A stretch of 64,000 bases of DNA, from contig NZ_CP013435.1 of the NCBI RefSeq assembly GCF_001718795.1, positions 1,550,001-1,614,000 on the forward strand, given 5' to 3'. The notes under the pieces were generated by a model. That model saw nothing but the letters and a program-made list of their open reading frames with translations. It did no database searches and was not told where the DNA came from. The position numbers and the translations under genes are program-made. This document shows, piece after piece, positions 37,753-45,867 of this stretch (within the stretch, counting starts at the first letter, position 1; each line of letters opens with the position of its first letter). The stretch is from Burkholderia latens (GTDB lineage Bacteria; Pseudomonadota; Gammaproteobacteria; Burkholderiales; Burkholderiaceae).

Positions 37753-38850
37753 ATGAACGTCACCGAATACTACACGCGCGAATTGACCACGCGCGGCTAT
37801 CAGTCCGATCCCGCCCAGCGCGCGGCCGTCGATCGCCTGCAGCGCTGCTTCGACGAGTGGGTCGACTACAAGGCACGCCGCTCGAACGCGTTCAAAAAGC
37901 TCATCAATCATCCGGATCTGCCGCGCGGCGTCTATATGTGGGGCGGCGTTGGCCGCGGCAAGAGCTTCCTGATGGACAGCTTCTACGCGGTGGTGCCCGT
38001 GCAGCGCAAGACACGCCTGCACTTCCACGAATTCATGCGCGAAGTGCACCGCGAACTCGAGGAGCTGAAAGGGCAGGCCGATCCGCTCGACGAACTCGCA
38101 CGGCGCATCGCGAAGCGTTACCGGCTGATCTGTTTCGACGAATTCCACGTGTCGGACATCGCGGATGCGATGATCCTGTACCGGTTGCTCGATCGCCTGT
38201 TCAACAACGGCGTGCAGTTCGTGATGACGTCCAACTACGATCCCGACGATCTGTATCCGGATGGCCTGCATCGCGACCGCATGCTGCCGGCGATCGCGCT
38301 GATCAAACAGAAGCTCGACGTGCTGAACGTCGACGCGGGTGTCGACTATCGCCAGCGTACGCTCGCGCAGGTGCAGATGTATCACACGCCGCTCGGCGCG
38401 GACGCCGATCGCGAACTGCGTCATGCGTTCGCGAAGCTTGCCGCGGTGCCGGACGAAAGCCCGATCCTGCACATCGAGAAACGCGAACTGAAGGCGCTGC
38501 GCAAGGCAGACGGGGTCGTGTGGTTCGATTTCGCAACGCTGTGCGGCGGCCCGCGCTCGCAGAACGACTATCTGGAGCTGGCCAGCCGCTTCCACGCGAT
38601 CGTGCTGTCGGAAGTGCCGCAGATGTCGCCGCGGATGGCGTCGGAAGCACGTCGCTTCACTTGGCTCATCGACGTGCTGTACGACCACAAGGTCAAGCTG
38701 CTGATGTCGGCGGCGGTGCCGGCCGAGCAGTTGTATGTCGAAGGGCCGATGGCGAACGAATTCGCGCGCACGGTCTCGCGTATCGTCGAGATGCAATCGA
38801 AGGAATACCTCGAAACACCGCGTCGCATCGTCGATACTTCGCTGACCTGA
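37753..38850 (+). CDS. zapE: Cell division protein ZapE (AFG1-like ATPase)
   Basis: 365 aa. P-loop ATPase of the AFG1 family; in E. coli ZapE binds FtsZ at the constricting septum. Walker A GGVGRGKSFLMDSF (about 64-77), HFHEFMREVH, Walker B LICFDEFHVSDIADAM, sensor region FVMTSNYDPDDLYPDGLHRDR, and C-terminal FTWLIDVLYDHKVKLLMSA. Length is normal. The ATG lies only 13 bp after the lpd terminator's T-run with no obvious Shine-Dalgarno, so either it has a promoter inside lpd or depends on read-through. Confidence 0.93.
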   Translation: MNVTEYYTRELTTRGYQSDPAQRAAVDRLQRCFDEWVDYKARRSNAFKKLINHPDLPRGVYMWGGVGRGKSFLMDSFYAVVPVQRKTRLHFHEFMREVHRELEELKGQADPLDELARRIAKRYRLICFDEFHVSDIADAMILYRLLDRLFNNGVQFVMTSNYDPDDLYPDGLHRDRMLPAIALIKQKLDVLNVDAGVDYRQRTLAQVQMYHTPLGADADRELRHAFAKLAAVPDESPILHIEKRELKALRKADGVVWFDFATLCGGPRSQNDYLELASRFHAIVLSEVPQMSPRMASEARRFTWLIDVLYDHKVKLLMSAAVPAEQLYVEGPMANEFARTVSRIVEMQSKEYLETPRRIVDTSLT

Positions 38851-38994
38851 TCGACGGCTCGCGCCAAGCGGCGGGCTTCAATCTTCAATTCCGGTCAAAT
38901 TCCCGCGATCTCGGGGTATTTTCGGACTCGTCTTATATTCACCGGTGAGGTCAGCCGATATCGTTGCGTCATGGTTCCAAGGCTGGAGATGTCC

Positions 38995-39405
38995 ATGACA
39001 CCGTATCGAGATCTGACCGACCACGAGTGGCGCGCGGTCGCACCGCTTCTGCCCGAAATGCAGCCGCGCACCGAGTTGCGCGGCCGGCCATTGGCCAACA
39101 CGCGTGCCGTTCTGAACGGCGTGCTCTGGGTTATTTATAGCGGCGCGACGTGGTCCGCAATGCCGCGTCGTTACCCGTCGTATCAAACTTGCCATCGCCG
39201 CTTCAAGGTGTGGCACGAAACCGGCACGTTGATGCAGGTGATGCGCGAACTGTATGGCGATGCCGGCGTCAACCTGTGCAACGAACTGTCGACGCGGATG
39301 CGCAAGCACGCGCAGTCGAAGGCCGCCGAAGTGAGAAGCGCTGCCGTGCCGGTATATCGAGCGCCGGGCAGCTATGCGCCGAGTGCGATGAAGCACGCAG
39401 CATGA
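38995..39405 (+). CDS. Orphan DUF4096 (IS5-type N-terminal) protein, copy 2
   Basis: 136 aa. Residues 5-90 form a DUF4096 domain (LTDHEWRAVAPLLPEMQP, RGRPLANTRAVLNGVLWVIYSG, WSAMPRRYPSYQTCHRRFKVW), aligning along its length with the protein at 12581-12982. No DDE domain follows; the tail of about 45 residues is basic. I chose the ATG at 38995 because GGAG sits six bases upstream; two further in-frame ATGs (38971, 38989) have worse spacing. A weak -10 (TATATT near 38933) is upstream and it has its own terminator. Not an IS: no inverted repeats. Probably a domesticated regulator. Confidence 0.75.
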   Translation: MTPYRDLTDHEWRAVAPLLPEMQPRTELRGRPLANTRAVLNGVLWVIYSGATWSAMPRRYPSYQTCHRRFKVWHETGTLMQVMRELYGDAGVNLCNELSTRMRKHAQSKAAEVRSAAVPVYRAPGSYAPSAMKHAA

Positions 39406-39439
39406 CGCCCGTTGATTCATTCAAGCGGACATCAAAGCA

Positions 39440-39477
39440 AAATCGGCCTGACGACATCGTCGCCGGCCGATTTTTTT
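39440..39477. terminator. Bidirectional terminator between the DUF4096 and DUF2147 genes
   Basis: AAATCGGCC (39440-39448) pairs with GGCCGATTT (39465-39473), with an inner GACGA/TCGTC stem. T-run on the plus side and A-rich opposite side serve both converging genes. Confidence 0.88.
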
Positions 39478-39511
39478 ATTGCGTCGTGCGCATCGATGTG
39501 CGGCGCGGAAC

Positions 39512-39973
39512 TTACTGCGCGCGAACCCAGGTCTGAGAGCGGCCGAGCAGCGATACGCCGATGTAACCGCGCACGACCAGCTTCTGGCCGCCATCTTCCA
39601 GCGCCATCTTGCACTTGTAGACCTTGCCGTTTTCCGGGTCGAGGATATTGCCGCCGTCCCAGTGATCGCCGTCCTTCTTCATCGCCTTGATGATCGTCAT
39701 GCCCTTGATGAGCTGATCCTTGCGCTCGTCCGTGCAAGCAGTGCAGCGGCGGTCGGGCGTATCGTTGGCGCCGAGGCCCTTGACGACCTTGCCCGACAGC
39801 GTACCGTCGCCGTCATCTGCGATCTGCACGAGCGCCTTGGGCTGATGCGTGTTGTCGTCGATCGTCTGCCACATGCCGACGGGGCTGTCGGCCTGGGCGA
39901 AGGCGGGTGCGGCGCAGGCGAGCAGTGCGCTTGCGGCGGCCAATGCGCGCAACGGGCGAGTCAGTTGAATCAT
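39512..39973 (-). CDS. DUF2147 secreted protein
   Basis: 153 aa. Signal peptide MIQLTRPLRALAAASALLAC-AAPAFA with cleavage before QAD. The mature part is a DUF2147 domain: PVGMWQTIDDNTHQPKALVQI, GTLSGKVVKGL, a Cys pair RRCTACTDERKDQ likely to form a disulfide or bind metal, LIKGMTIIKAMKKDGDHWDGGNILDPENGKVYKC, and a final GYIGVSLLGRSQTWVR. Family members are small exported lipocalin-like beta-barrels of unknown function, common in Burkholderia. AGGAGGAAG precedes the ATG at 39973. Monocistronic. Confidence 0.9.
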   Translation of the reverse strand: MIQLTRPLRALAAASALLACAAPAFAQADSPVGMWQTIDDNTHQPKALVQIADDGDGTLSGKVVKGLGANDTPDRRCTACTDERKDQLIKGMTIIKAMKKDGDHWDGGNILDPENGKVYKCKMALEDGGQKLVVRGYIGVSLLGRSQTWVRAQ

Positions 39974-40139
39974 TGTCTTCCTCCTTGTTTCATGTCGTGT
40001 TCGATGTGCCCGCACGACCGTCTGCATGGGGCGGTGGCTTGTTGCGAGCTTTGCCAGAATACGTGAAACCGCTCGTCGCGTTTGATAGAGGGGACTCTAA
40101 TCGAAACGGCCCGCGAGACGCGGGCCGTTTGGTGTCCGA

Positions 40140-41825
40140 TCAGTTGAGCTGATAGGAAAACGCGGCATTCACGCGCGGACTGCGCGACGCGCTTTCAACC
40201 GGCGCATCGCCGACCGGCTTCGCGATGTTCAGGTCGAGACTGTAGTAGCGGCTGTCGGAAAACCGTACGCCGATCCCGACGGACGATAGCCGGCTCGGCG
40301 ACGGCGTGCCGGTATGCAAGTACACACGCGCCATGTCGTATGCGATATATGGCGTGATGGATTTCATGTACGTCCAGCCGGGCGTGAACGCGCGGTTGAG
40401 TTCCACCGACATTCCCCAGCCGGAGTCGCCCGATGTTTCGCCGGGCTGGTAGCCGAGCGCATAGCGTGTCGAACCGAACGAAATCTGTTCCGACGTCGGC
40501 AGCGAGTCGGGGCTGTACTGGCCGGTCAGCGAGACCGACGTGCCGATCTTGAACGGCCATTCGTTGGTCTGCGTGAACGTCGCGCCGGTGCGCACGAACG
40601 TCAGCGAGATCGGGCTGTCCACCGACGTCGTGTTCGAGCTGATCGTGACGTCCTGCGCTTTCGATGCGCCGAGAATGTTGAAGCCCTTTGCGACGTTGAC
40701 GCTCAGCTTCTGCACCTGCTTGTCCGATACGCTCGTGTAGTCGAGCTGCATTTGCAGCACGCGCACTTGCGAGCGCGTATCGATGCTGTTGCCGTTGATC
40801 TTGCTCTGGTAACGGTCTTCGTTGTGCGACGCATAACCCGACACGGTGCCGAGCAGGCTGCGCTGATTGTTCAGCAACAACGGATAGGAGGCCGAAAGAC
40901 CAAGCTTCTCGTTCTTGACCGTGCGCTCGACCGACGACGGGAGGCCGGGGTTGTCGGTCGGCTTGCCGCGATAGGTGCTGGCATCGAGACGTGTGACGAG
41001 TCCGCTGCTGCCGACCGGTACCGCGCCGCTGAACGCGACGTAGGTCTGCTTGTCGCGCCCGGGCGGCACCAGCGCGGAAATGCTCAACTGCTCGCCGAAC
41101 GACGTCAGGCCGTTTTCGGTTGCGGTGATGAGGCCTTGCACGCCGGGGTGGTTGAAATCGATGCCGGTGCTGATGTTGAAAGCCTTGCGGTCCACCGCGA
41201 GTTCGAGTGTCGTCGCGCCGTCGGTCGTCTGCGGCGGCGGCACGTTCGCTTTCACCGTGACACCGTGCAGGAGGCCGAACGTGTTCACGTAGCGTTCGAA
41301 CGTCGCGCGGCGTAGCGGCCGATCGGCCGTGATGTGCGCGGCGATCGCGCGGATCTTCGACTCCATCGCGCCGGGCTTGCCGGTGACCTTGACGTCCGAC
41401 ACGTAACCTTCGACCACCGTTACGCGCACGACGCCGTTCTCGAACGTCTGCGCCGGAATGAACGCGAACGACAGCGCGTAGCCGCGCTCCTGGTACAGCT
41501 TGGTCACGCCGTTCGCGGCTTCGATCAGGTCGCCGATCGTGATGTCCTTGCCGACGAGCGGCGTGAAGCGGCGCGAGATTTCTTCGAACGGTATCGATTT
41601 CACGCCTTCCACCTGAAACGTCGCCGGCGTCAGGTGACGCGACAGCAGTTCCTGAAGTTGCGGCGCCTGCGGCGCGACCTGGACGGTGACGCTCGGGCCT
41701 GTTTTCGGTGCGTTGATCTGGGGAAGGGAGTCGAGCGGATTACCCGCCGCGCGCGTTTGTCCATGTGCCGTGCCTGCTGCCGCGATGGCGAGCAGCATCA
41801 TCCATCTGTCGAGTCTGGATTTCAT
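40140..41825 (-). CDS. TpsB-type outer-membrane transporter (ShlB/FhaC/HecB family)
   Basis: 561 aa. Signal peptide MKSRLDRWMMLLAIAAAGTA-HG, a short N-terminal segment (plug helix region), then two POTRA domains (about 70-225: FQVEGVKSIPFEEISRRFTPL, and TVVEGYVSDVKVTG). A C-terminal 16-strand Omp85-type beta-barrel ends in SPRVNAAFSYQLN, with aromatic-polar alternation but an Asn as last residue. TpsB proteins export a partner TpsA with a TPS domain, but no TpsA gene is present here. Instead it follows two lipoprotein genes in the same direction (146 bp gap), so these may be its cargo. AGGAAG lies before the ATG. TpsB identity is strong; the cargo is inferred. Confidence 0.88.
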   Translation of the reverse strand: MKSRLDRWMMLLAIAAAGTAHGQTRAAGNPLDSLPQINAPKTGPSVTVQVAPQAPQLQELLSRHLTPATFQVEGVKSIPFEEISRRFTPLVGKDITIGDLIEAANGVTKLYQERGYALSFAFIPAQTFENGVVRVTVVEGYVSDVKVTGKPGAMESKIRAIAAHITADRPLRRATFERYVNTFGLLHGVTVKANVPPPQTTDGATTLELAVDRKAFNISTGIDFNHPGVQGLITATENGLTSFGEQLSISALVPPGRDKQTYVAFSGAVPVGSSGLVTRLDASTYRGKPTDNPGLPSSVERTVKNEKLGLSASYPLLLNNQRSLLGTVSGYASHNEDRYQSKINGNSIDTRSQVRVLQMQLDYTSVSDKQVQKLSVNVAKGFNILGASKAQDVTISSNTTSVDSPISLTFVRTGATFTQTNEWPFKIGTSVSLTGQYSPDSLPTSEQISFGSTRYALGYQPGETSGDSGWGMSVELNRAFTPGWTYMKSITPYIAYDMARVYLHTGTPSPSRLSSVGIGVRFSDSRYYSLDLNIAKPVGDAPVESASRSPRVNAAFSYQLN

Positions 41826-41970
41826 TGTTCTTCCTCGTAGGCCTTGCTTTTTCGTCTTCTTTCTAATGCGGGCGCGCGACACCAGGGTGCCGCGCGCCGC
41901 GTACCGCATTGCCGGTTGTGTTTGTACGGCCGCGCGTCCTGCTCCGGCTGCAAAGGCGCGACCGTCCTCC

Positions 41971-43323
41971 TTACTTGCCAACGCTACCCAGCGTGCCCAG
42001 CAAACCCGTGACCGGCGCGAGCAGGCCCGTCGAACTTCCAGACGACGCCGAACCGGTTGCGCCGCCAACGAGTGACGTGACCGGTGCGAGCGGATTCGAC
42101 GAACCGCCGGTACCCGCTGCGCCGCCGACTGCGCCCGTGACAGTATTCAGCAAACCGGTGACGGGCGCGAGAGGGTTTGCACCGCCTGCGCCGCCCGTTG
42201 CGCCGCCGAGCGCACCGGTTACCGTCGACACGAGGCCGGTGACGGGGGCGAGCGGATTGCTGCCCGAGCTGCCCGTTGCGCCGCCGACTGCGCCCGTGAG
42301 CGAACCGAGCGGCGTCGAGCCGAGGCCGGACAACAGGCCGCCGAGCGGGTTCGTCGAACCGGAACCCGACGACGGACCATTCTGGACGGTAGCCGTCGAG
42401 CCGCCGACGAGGCTCGTGATCAGGCCGGGGATCGGCGCCGCGCCATTCGGTCCGTTCGGATTCACGAGGCCGCCCGCGTTGGTCACGGTGTTGCCGACCG
42501 CGGTGACGAGTTGGCCGACGTCACCGACGAGCGGCTGATTCGACGTGCCGGCGACCTGTTTGCCCGCCGAGCTGATCGCGCCGCCGACCTGGCCCAGCAG
42601 GCCCGACACGGGCTGGCCGAGGCCGGTGGTCGTGCCGACCTGCTGTGTCAGCTGGCCCGCGGTGATCACCAGCGGCGTGATCGCGGAGCTGAGCGGTTGC
42701 GTGACTTGTTGTACGGCACCCGACGACAGCGTCGAGCCGACCGTCGTGCCGGCCGCCGACAGGCCGTTGGCTACCGTGTCGAGCACCGTGCCGACCGGCG
42801 TCGTGACCGGCGCCAGCGGTGCCAGCGGACCCGTGCCGAGCGCCTTGACCGTGGAGCTCAAGCCGGACACCGTGTTGCTCGTCGCGCCGACGACATTGCC
42901 CAGGCCGGCGACCGTCGTGCCGACGGGATCCTTGATCGAGCCGGTCTGCCCCAGCCCGTTGCTCAGCGCATCGGCGGCCGCGTTGATGATCGTGCCGGTG
43001 CTCGACACGGTGCTGCCGACGCCCTTCGTCAGGCCGTCGCCGAGACCGGGCAGGCTCACGTTGCCGATGGTGCTGCCGAGATCGGTTGCGGTCTGGCCGA
43101 GCGTGCTGACGGCGCCTTTGGTGCCGGACGTCGAGCCGCTGGTGCCGCTCGTTCCGCTGGTACCGCTCGTGCCACTGGTACCGCTCGTGCCGCTGGTGCT
43201 GCCGCTCGGCGGTGCGCTGACGCTGTTGCCGCCGCACGCGGCGAGCAGGCAGGCCGTCGCCAACACGGTAAGGGGTACGCGCCATTGGCGCAGGGCGGTC
43301 GTCGTGATGGAACGCTGGGACAT
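41971..43323 (-). CDS. Repeat-rich surface lipoprotein 2 (collagen-like GTS tract)
   Basis: 450 aa. The signal peptide ends in the lipobox LLAA|C (Cys about 30). Next is a Ser/Gly/Thr tether with six GTS triplets (about 44-66) that reads as a collagen-like G-X-Y tract. A long Gly/Val/Thr/Leu-rich body (about 70-290) has phased V-T-L-G elements like a beta-solenoid or amphipathic repeat. The C-terminal third has degenerate repeats of NPLAPVTGLxxxVTGAxGGA. There are no Cys residues after the lipid site. It is a close paralogue of the product of 43364-44947, whose gene lies 40 bp upstream, so they share a transcript. Probably a surface-exposed adhesive lipoprotein; function not established. Confidence 0.8.
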   Translation of the reverse strand: MSQRSITTTALRQWRVPLTVLATACLLAACGGNSVSAPPSGSTSGTSGTSGTSGTSGTSGTSGSTSGTKGAVSTLGQTATDLGSTIGNVSLPGLGDGLTKGVGSTVSSTGTIINAAADALSNGLGQTGSIKDPVGTTVAGLGNVVGATSNTVSGLSSTVKALGTGPLAPLAPVTTPVGTVLDTVANGLSAAGTTVGSTLSSGAVQQVTQPLSSAITPLVITAGQLTQQVGTTTGLGQPVSGLLGQVGGAISSAGKQVAGTSNQPLVGDVGQLVTAVGNTVTNAGGLVNPNGPNGAAPIPGLITSLVGGSTATVQNGPSSGSGSTNPLGGLLSGLGSTPLGSLTGAVGGATGSSGSNPLAPVTGLVSTVTGALGGATGGAGGANPLAPVTGLLNTVTGAVGGAAGTGGSSNPLAPVTSLVGGATGSASSGSSTGLLAPVTGLLGTLGSVGK

Positions 43324-43363
43324 GATGGACTCCTCGCTGTCTTTTCGATGAATGGATGTCGGA

Positions 43364-44947
43364 TTACTTGTGCGTGCCGCCGAGCAAGCCGCCGATCAGC
43401 GACGTGACAGGCGCGAGCAGGTTCGTGCCGGAGCCGGAGCTCGTCACGGCGCCCGTACCGCCGCTCAGTGCCGGCGCGCCCACCGTGCCGGTGCCTGCGG
43501 GGATCGGCGCGGCGATCGGATTGCCGCCGCCCGTTACGCTGCCGAGTGCGCCGGTAACCGCAGAGACGAGACCCGTAACCGGGGCGAGCGGGCCGCCGCT
43601 GCCGCCTGCCGCGCCGCCGAGTGCGCCGGTCACGGTAGAGACGAGGCCGGTGACGGGGGCGAGCGGGCCGCCGCTGCCGCCTGCCGCGCCGCCGAGTGCG
43701 CCGGTCACGGTGGAGACGAGGCCGGTGACGGGGGCGAGCGGGCCGCCGCTCGTGCCGCCCGCCGCGCCGCCGAGTGCGCCGGTCACGGTGGAGACGAGGC
43801 CGGTGACGGGGGCGAGCGGGCCGCCGCTCGTGCCGCCTGCTACGCCGCCCAGCCCGCCCACGGTGCCGAGGAGGCCTGTGAGCGGCGCGAGCGGATTCGT
43901 CACGCCACCGGTGCCGCCGGTAAGCAACCCGCCGACGGATTTCACGGTATTGCCGGCCGACGAGACGGTGTTGCCGAGGCCGGTCGTGACGGGGTTGCCA
44001 CCCGTCGATGCGATGAGCGCGCCGCCCTGGTTCAGGCCGTTGCCGATCGTGCCGAGCAGCGTATTGACCGGAGCGCCGAGACCGGTGGCCGTTCCGATCG
44101 TTTGCGTCGTCTGACCGACCATCGTCGTAATGGGCGTGATTGCCGAGCTGACCGTTTGCGTGACCTGCTGGATCGGGCCGGTCGACAGCACGTTGGAAAG
44201 CGTGGTGCCGCCGTTCGATACCGCGCTGCCGACCTGGGTGACCAGGCCGCCGACGGCGCCGGTGACGGGCGCGAGCGGCGACAGCGGGCCGGTGCCGAGG
44301 CTCGTGACGAGGTTGCCGGTCTGCGTCACTGCGCCGCCGAGCTGGTTCACGACGCCGCCCGTGCTGGCGACGGTGACGCCGACCGGGTCTTTCGTCGCGC
44401 CGAGTTGACCGAGACCGCTGCCGACGCCGTTGCCAAGTGCCGTGACTGCGCCGCCGACGCTTTGCACGATGCCGCCTGCCGCCTGCGTCGTGCCCGGGTT
44501 CACGCCCGGCAGCGACTGGCCGGCGATCAGGGTGCCGACGCCCGACACGGTGCCGCCGATATCCGTGATGAGATTGCTGCTCTTTGCGATGACGGTACCC
44601 ACGGGATTCGCCGACACGCCGGACGTACCGCTCGTGCCGCTGGAAGTACCACTGGAAGTACCGCTGGACGTTCCACTCGTCGAGCCGCTCGTGCTGCCGC
44701 TAGTCGACCCGCTCGTCGAGCCGCTGGTGCTGCCCGACGTGCCGCCGCTCGTCGAGCCGGACGTGCCGCCCGAGGTACCGCCGCCCGACGTGGAGATGGA
44801 GTCGCCGCCGCCGGAGCTCGAGCCGCCGCTGAGACCCTTGCTGATTGAACCGGAACCGCCGCACGCGGAGAGGGAAAGCATGGCTGCCACGGTGGCCGCG
44901 ATCATAGTCGTCCGGAGCGTGCCATGAGGGATAACCTGAATGTCCAT
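43364..44947 (-). CDS. Repeat-rich surface lipoprotein 1, driven by a sigma-54 promoter
   Basis: 527 aa. Signal peptide with lipobox SLSA|C (Cys about 29), a Ser/Gly/Thr tether of repeated SGSTSGGT/STSG units (about 45-110), a Gly/Val/Thr/Leu-rich body, and a C-terminal array of near-identical 25-26 residue repeats of the form GGPLAPVTGLVSTVTGAL. The same architecture as lipoprotein 2. GAGGACGAA is well placed before the ATG at 44947. The DNA repeats at both ends are prone to slippage, so length should vary between strains. First gene of the apparent lipoprotein-lipoprotein-TpsB operon and divergent from the Flp pilus genes. Confidence 0.8.
   Translation of the reverse strand: MDIQVIPHGTLRTTMIAATVAAMLSLSACGGSGSISKGLSGGSSSGGGDSISTSGGGTSGGTSGSTSGGTSGSTSGSTSGSTSGSTSGSTSGTSSGTSSGTSSGTSGTSGVSANPVGTVIAKSSNLITDIGGTVSGVGTLIAGQSLPGVNPGTTQAAGGIVQSVGGAVTALGNGVGSGLGQLGATKDPVGVTVASTGGVVNQLGGAVTQTGNLVTSLGTGPLSPLAPVTGAVGGLVTQVGSAVSNGGTTLSNVLSTGPIQQVTQTVSSAITPITTMVGQTTQTIGTATGLGAPVNTLLGTIGNGLNQGGALIASTGGNPVTTGLGNTVSSAGNTVKSVGGLLTGGTGGVTNPLAPLTGLLGTVGGLGGVAGGTSGGPLAPVTGLVSTVTGALGGAAGGTSGGPLAPVTGLVSTVTGALGGAAGGSGGPLAPVTGLVSTVTGALGGAAGGSGGPLAPVTGLVSAVTGALGSVTGGGNPIAAPIPAGTGTVGAPALSGGTGAVTSSGSGTNLLAPVTSLIGGLLGGTHK
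43550..43850 (-). repeat. Tandem 75-78 bp coding repeats in lipoprotein 1
   Basis: About four near-identical copies of a 75-78 bp unit (anchors GAGTGCGCC at 43619, 43694 and 43772), encoding the GGPLAPVTGLVSTVTGAL repeat. A plausible site of copy-number change. Confidence 0.8.
44620..44790 (-). repeat. Low-complexity Ser/Gly/Thr coding repeat in lipoprotein 1
   Basis: Short iterated codons for STSG and SGTS units form the tether after the lipid anchor. A similar shorter tract encodes the GTS triplets of lipoprotein 2 at about 43130-43195. Confidence 0.75.
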
Positions 44948-44998
44948 TTCGTCCTCGCATTGAAGCTGATGTTGTGTTGAGTGATGCGAGGATTACTC

Positions 44999-45014
44999 TG
45001 CAACTGTCGTGCCA
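44999..45014 (-). promoter_or_regulatory. Full-consensus sigma-54 promoter of the lipoprotein-TpsB operon
   Basis: On the minus strand TGGCACGACAGTTGCA matches TGGCACGrNNNTTGCW at every defined position, with GG and GC 10 bp apart. Transcription should start near 44988, giving a ~41-nt leader before the ATG at 44947. Confidence 0.85.
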
Positions 45015-45144
45015 TTTCGACGGTCGCTGGTTCGGCGATTGGTTTTAAACGCGCCAATTCCTTGTCGGAAAAGGAGTTTGCGGCAGTCGAAAGATTGTTG
45101 AAACTGTTTAAGAGCCGTCAAATGAGAACGGTTTCGCTCGTTTC

Positions 45145-45187
45145 GTAACGTAACGTCACAACATTGGCGTTACGCGTGCGGCGTAAC
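45145..45187 (-). promoter_or_regulatory. GTAAC/GTTAC cluster, putative activator-binding site
   Basis: GTAAC at 45145-45149, 45150-45154 and 45183-45187 and GTTAC at 45169-45173. The cluster is about 155-200 bp upstream of the predicted sigma-54 start at 44988. It resembles the repeats before the small RNA (7827-7869) and could also influence the divergent flp promoter. Confidence 0.5.
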
Positions 45188-45460
45188 GTGGTTGGGGCGC
45201 CGCACAGCCGACCGGGCGGATTGTTTTACTGGTGGATTAGGTATGCGCATCTAACCTATCGTAAATCCTATGTGTAAGGCGTACCGAAACGCCGTACAAA
45301 TACGTTGTGCTCCCGGAAAGTTTTTCGGTCCCGATTCAAAAGAGGTTGGAAAGTAAATTGGATCGGATATAGAATCCGGGGGCAGATGTAAGCAAATGTA
45401 CGGTGTGGTACAAGACGTTCGAGGAGGCTCACTATCGCGAATGTTAACTTGCATCAAATA

Positions 45461-45489
45461 TTGATACATACCCCTCGGGGTGACATATA
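45461..45489 (+). promoter_or_regulatory. Candidate promoter of the flp-tad operon
   Basis: -35 TTGATA (45461-45466), 17-bp spacer with a CCCCTCGGGG palindrome, -10 CATATA (45484-45489); leader about 115 nt. The rest of the AT-richer gap 45190-45612 shows no gene. No -24/-12 element was found on this strand. Confidence 0.4.
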
Positions 45490-45612
45490 AAGAAAGCGCA
45501 CCCGGTTGTCGTTGCATCTGATGTGACGAACGACGTGGGGCAAGGGCCGGATATGCGGGGATGTAGAACGTATAAAAGGCCAAAGAATGTACATACAGGC
45601 ACGAGGAATAAA

Positions 45613-45801
45613 ATGAAAGCACTCATCAAGCGCTTCCTGAAGGAAGAAGACGGGGTTACCGCGATCGAGTATGGGTTGATTGCGGGGCTGATCGCGGTGG
45701 CCATCATCGCAAGCGTCTCCACGATCGGTACCAATCTGGGAACGATGTTCTCGACAATCTCAAGCTGCGTAACCACACCTGCTACCTGTAAGGCCAGCTG
45801 A
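45613..45801 (+). CDS. flp: Flp-type pilin prepilin
   Basis: 62 aa. Type IVb Flp major pilin. The short basic leader MKALIKRFLKEEDG is cleaved by TadV after Gly14, before VTAIEYGLIAGLIAVAII, the hydrophobic helix with the invariant Glu5-Tyr6 of the mature pilin. The C-terminal part has two Cys (SSCVTTPATC) that could pair. GAGGAATAAA precedes the ATG; an upstream in-frame ATG at 45523 would spoil the leader peptide. First gene of the Tad operon. Confidence 0.96.
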   Translation: MKALIKRFLKEEDGVTAIEYGLIAGLIAVAIIASVSTIGTNLGTMFSTISSCVTTPATCKAS

Positions 45802-45867
45802 TCTTGCTATCCGTTGGGATAGGCAGCCAACGCATTCCGTGCGCTGCCTACCCGCTAGCAGTCGCTC

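Noticed and set aside
41971..44947. Repeat proteins as autotransporters or TpsA adhesins
   Set aside because: They have lipoboxes, no C-terminal beta-barrel and no TPS domain.
45190..45612. Sigma-54 promoter for the flp operon
   Set aside because: No GG-N10-GC element resembling the consensus was found on the plus strand; a sigma-70-like site was listed instead.
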